This document shows positions 61,312 to 64,000 of a stretch of 64,000 bases of DNA, piece by piece. Position numbers and translations under genes: made by a program. Under the pieces are notes generated by a model. The model was not told the DNA's origin. It did not search any database and saw only the letters and a program-made list of their open reading frames with translations. This DNA is from Candidatus Methanophagaceae archaeon. GTDB taxonomy: Archaea; Halobacteriota; Syntropharchaeia; Alkanophagales; Methanospirareceae. Position 1 is the first letter of the stretch, and each line of letters begins with the position of its first letter. The stretch covers positions 60,752 to 124,751 of the forward strand of contig PQXC01000004.1 in assembly GCA_003194435.1 (NCBI GenBank). Reading direction: 5' to 3'.

Positions 61312-62372
61312 TTAAACTTTCTTCACTATAAGATTTTACTGATTGCTTATATCTTTTATTCACACCAGGCTTGCGAAAAATGATGTATGAGTCACATCAT
61401 ACTTTAGTATCGCATTATAGAGGATATATTTCAATTTTATCTCATTAAACATATTTTTTACCTTTGTAGCACGTACAAATTCGCCAAATTTACGCTTTAC
61501 CGCCGAGAAGGTGCTCTCCGCGTACCATCGCCTTCCGTATTTGTACTTATCACGCCAACCCTCATAGCCAAGCTCTCGAAATTCGCGTGCATAGCCCTTC
61601 CTTGGATTCTTACTCCGATATGTCGGTCCTTCATTTTTCCTTATTTTTATCGCCGGGATAATATTATGGGCTTCGAGAAATTCAAAATTATCATTTGCGT
61701 CGTATGCCCCATCTGCGCTTGCCTGCACGACTTCTCCTCCCTTATCCTCAACATTCTCCACTGATTGCCCTACCAGGTTCTTAAATTCCTTCGTATCTGA
61801 AATGGACTCATCTGTGGCTTCAATGCCCACCACTTGCTTATTTTGGTCATCTACCGCTATATGAACCTTAATCCAGCCCCTGCGAACCTTCCACTTTTGC
61901 CTCATCCACTCTCCACGATTCGTTACCTTCGCGCCGGAAGAGTCAAGGTAAACCACCACCTCTTTGTCCTTATAGGAAATCAAGGTCTTTTTTATCTCTA
62001 TAGCGACTTTGTTTACTCGTCTGCAAATGGTGGTATAGTCAGGCACATCAAAGCTGATAAGCCTGGATAAACCCCTAAGAAATCCTTTAAGCCCTCTGTA
62101 ATCGATGTTCAGCAACACATGTAAATACGCCAAAAACACCATCAGGCATTCAGGATATACATATGGTGCGCCTACCTTCCCTCTGTTTAACTTCTCTAAA
62201 TCTTTATCCTGCGTTTCAATGAAATCCAGGGAAATATATGCTTCTCCACGAGCTACAAGTTTTTCATTGTATTCTCTCCAGTTTTGCTTATCTTTGTATT
62301 TCTTCCCCCAACGCTCTTTTCTCATAATCTTCCATAGGAAAACATCTATATTTATAGTTATGCAACACAGCA
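61297..62372 (-). mobile_element. IS5-like insertion sequence with about 18-bp imperfect inverted repeats
   Basis: Left TGCTGTGTTGCACAATTA (61297-61314), right TAGTTATGCAACACAGCA (62355-62372; reverse complement TGCTGTGTTGCATAACTA). Confidence 0.8.
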
Positions 62373-62373
62373 C
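61360..62373 (-). CDS. IS5-family transposase
   Basis: VVYLDSSGAKVTNRGEWMRQKWKVRRGWIKVHIAVD; ASADGAYDANDNFEFLEAHNIIPAIKIRKN; RRWYAESTFSAVKRKFGEFV. Confidence 0.9.
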   Translation of the reverse strand: MLCCITINIDVFLWKIMRKERWGKKYKDKQNWREYNEKLVARGEAYISLDFIETQDKDLEKLNRGKVGAPYVYPECLMVFLAYLHVLLNIDYRGLKGFLRGLSRLISFDVPDYTTICRRVNKVAIEIKKTLISYKDKEVVVYLDSSGAKVTNRGEWMRQKWKVRRGWIKVHIAVDDQNKQVVGIEATDESISDTKEFKNLVGQSVENVEDKGGEVVQASADGAYDANDNFEFLEAHNIIPAIKIRKNEGPTYRSKNPRKGYAREFRELGYEGWRDKYKYGRRWYAESTFSAVKRKFGEFVRATKVKNMFNEIKLKYILYNAILKYDVTHTSFFASLV

Positions 62374-62444
62374 AACACAACACCAGAAGAGTTAGGTTTT
62401 TAAAGGAGTGGCGAAGATGAGTGAGAATCGGATGAGGGTTAGAG

Positions 62445-62756
62445 ATGATTCGGAAAACAGAGCCCAGCTATCGTTACCGTGCCGAGCTCGATAGGGTAGT
62501 TGATGGCGACGACCTCGGCTTCTACATCAAGATAAAGGAGCGGATAAGGCTTGAGGGTATGGACACGCCTGAGATCTATGGTGTCTCCCAGGATTCGGAG
62601 GAGTACAGAAGGGGGATGGAGGCGAAGGAATACGTCGAGAGGAGGCTTAACGAGAACGGAAATCAAATGATAATAGAGACACGCAAAATGGGCAAATGGC
62701 GTCGGTGGCTTGCTAAGGTCTATCTTCCCGACACGAGGAGAACCCTGAAAGAGTAG
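62445..62756 (+). pseudogene. SNase/thermonuclease-like protein, C-terminally truncated
   Basis: RVVDGDDLGFYIKIKERIRLEGMDTPEIYG...RKMGKWRRWLAKVYL; stops before the usual C-terminal N-xxLI-xxG-A segment. Confidence 0.7.
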
Positions 62757-62851
62757 TTGAGGTGAAAAGAGTAGTTGACAACGGAGTACCCCCTTTGGGG
62801 TGCCGGTATCGAGTTGGGTGCTCGGTCGAGGAGGGGCAAGTGCACGATTAA

Positions 62852-63097
62852 ATGCTGGCTTTGGCTTTATTTTCTGGATGCTTGCCGTTAAGCAATTATC
62901 CTAAGGAGATGAAAAGTTTTACAACTATAAGCAGCATTAATAGGTTAAGACTATCCAGTCCAATAGCAAAACCAATTATATCTGAGGAGATAAAGGCAAT
63001 TGAGGAAGTTTTGAGATCGGGGATGCTTGCGCACGGGGAAGTCGTTATAAGATTTGAAAATGATTTTTCAGAATACAGAGGCTGCCCCCCCAAATAA
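62852..63097 (+). pseudogene. N-terminal fragment of DegT/DnrJ/EryC1 aminotransferase
   Basis: SSPIAKPIISEEIKAIEEVLRSGMLAHGEVVIRFENDFSEYRG then stop; no PLP domain follows. Confidence 0.75.
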
Positions 63098-63444
63098 TTA
63101 TTACCATGGACACTTAAAGTTGACCATTAGATGTAGTCGCAAGAAATTTGCTACTTTAGATGCTGAGATGCTGAATTCGTGTTAGCTCTGGTTTCTGGTT
63201 ATAACTGGGGGGTGTAAAAAAGAAGAACTGCGCTTTGCTTTTATTATTGTTGTTTGGTAATTGCTGGACAGCCTATTCATAGGCAAACAATCTATTTTAA
63301 TCACTATGATATATAAGGATAAAGTAGAGTTCACGAAAGAGTTCTTGTGAACGATGGGAGAGGTTAAACAGGAAGGATATGACTTTGTCAGATAGATTAG
63401 AGGCGAAAATAAGGGATATTTTGGAACATCAGGAGAGAAGACAA

Positions 63445-64000
63445 ATGAAAATAGTATCGATTGTCGGGGCAAGACCAAATTTCATAAAGCTTGCTCCTGT
63501 TTCTAAAGAGCTTAGAAAGGAATTCGATGAGATAATAGTTCATACCGGACAGCACTATGACTATGAGATGAATAAACTGTTTTTCGACGAGTTAGGAATT
63601 CCCGAACCAGACTACCATCTGGGCGTGGGTTCTGGCTCACAGGGCTACCAGACGGGAGAGATGCTGAAGAGAACAGAAGAAGTTTTAACAAAAGAAAAAC
63701 CGGACATGGTTTTAGTTTTCGGAGATACCAACTCTACCTTAGCTGGTGCTTTGGCTGCTGTCAAGCTTCATATTAAAGCTGCTCATGTTGAAGCAGGCTT
63801 AAGAAGCTATGATAAGAAAATGCCGGAAGAAATAAACAGGGTGCTAACCGACCATTGTTCAGATTTGTTATTCTGTCCAACTGAAACAGCGGTAAAAAAC
63901 TTAAAAAATGAAGGAATTGCGAAAGGTGTTTATTTCACAGGTGATGTGATGGTAGATGCTTTGCAGGAGAATATAAAGATTGCGGAGAAGAAATCAAAGA
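63445..64000 (+). CDS. wecB: UDP-N-acetylglucosamine 2-epimerase, 3' end outside window
   Basis: [25 protein letters not shown]...[21 protein letters not shown]...[29 protein letters not shown]; absent from ORF track because it runs off the window. Confidence 0.93.
   Translation, partial: MKIVSIVGARPNFIKLAPVSKELRKEFDEIIVHTGQHYDYEMNKLFFDELGIPEPDYHLGVGSGSQGYQTGEMLKRTEEVLTKEKPDMVLVFGDTNSTLAGALAAVKLHIKAAHVEAGLRSYDKKMPEEINRVLTDHCSDLLFCPTETAVKNLKNEGIAKGVYFTGDVMVDALQENIKIAEKKSK

Noticed and set aside
61290-62380. Target-site duplication for the IS5-like element
   Set aside because: Flanks GGAATA and CAACAC show no convincing direct repeat; only the inverted repeats are claimed.

Overview
Archaeal chromosomal window with one rRNA locus on the - strand (16S, tRNA-Ala(TGC), 23S; no 5S recognised). 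The archaeal assignment rests on RNase P Rpp30/Pop5, TrmY, P1-type L12, MfnE-like kinase, archaeal tadA/tadC-like pilus genes and a PGF-CTERM-like tail. Gene content and low-complexity tracts suggest a methanogen/ANME-1-like lineage, which is inference only. Main content: (1) 1-7133, a BREX-like defence operon (N6-MTase C-terminus, second DNA MTase, winged-helix protein, P-loop ATPase, PIN nuclease, brxL) whose brxL has one in-frame TAG at a normally Trp position. (2) 7168-24393, arylacetate/aromatic amino acid metabolism (two PaaK-type ligases, ACT protein, thioesterase, iorAB, liv-type ABC transporter), interrupted by a MjaI-like R-M cassette. In that cassette an IS701-like element (19720-21372, 4-bp TSD TTAG) splits the endonuclease gene, and removing it restores a 211-aa frame. 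(3) 24776-32576, three tandem NuoL/MrpD-like ion-translocating subunits plus two stand-alone copies of their C-terminal module. (4) 32610-37847, KaiC/GvpD-like ATPase, paralogous winged-helix regulators and a two-component system. (5) rRNA operon with an 80-90 bp inverted repeat upstream. (6) Glycan, K+ transport, pilus, secY, RNase P, S2P and Thg1 genes. (7) IS5-like element and a decayed patch (truncated SNase and DegT) before wecB. A recurring theme is hexanucleotide repeats that encode dipeptide tracts at protein ends and linkers. No computation was run; all homology calls are from reading the translated sequences.
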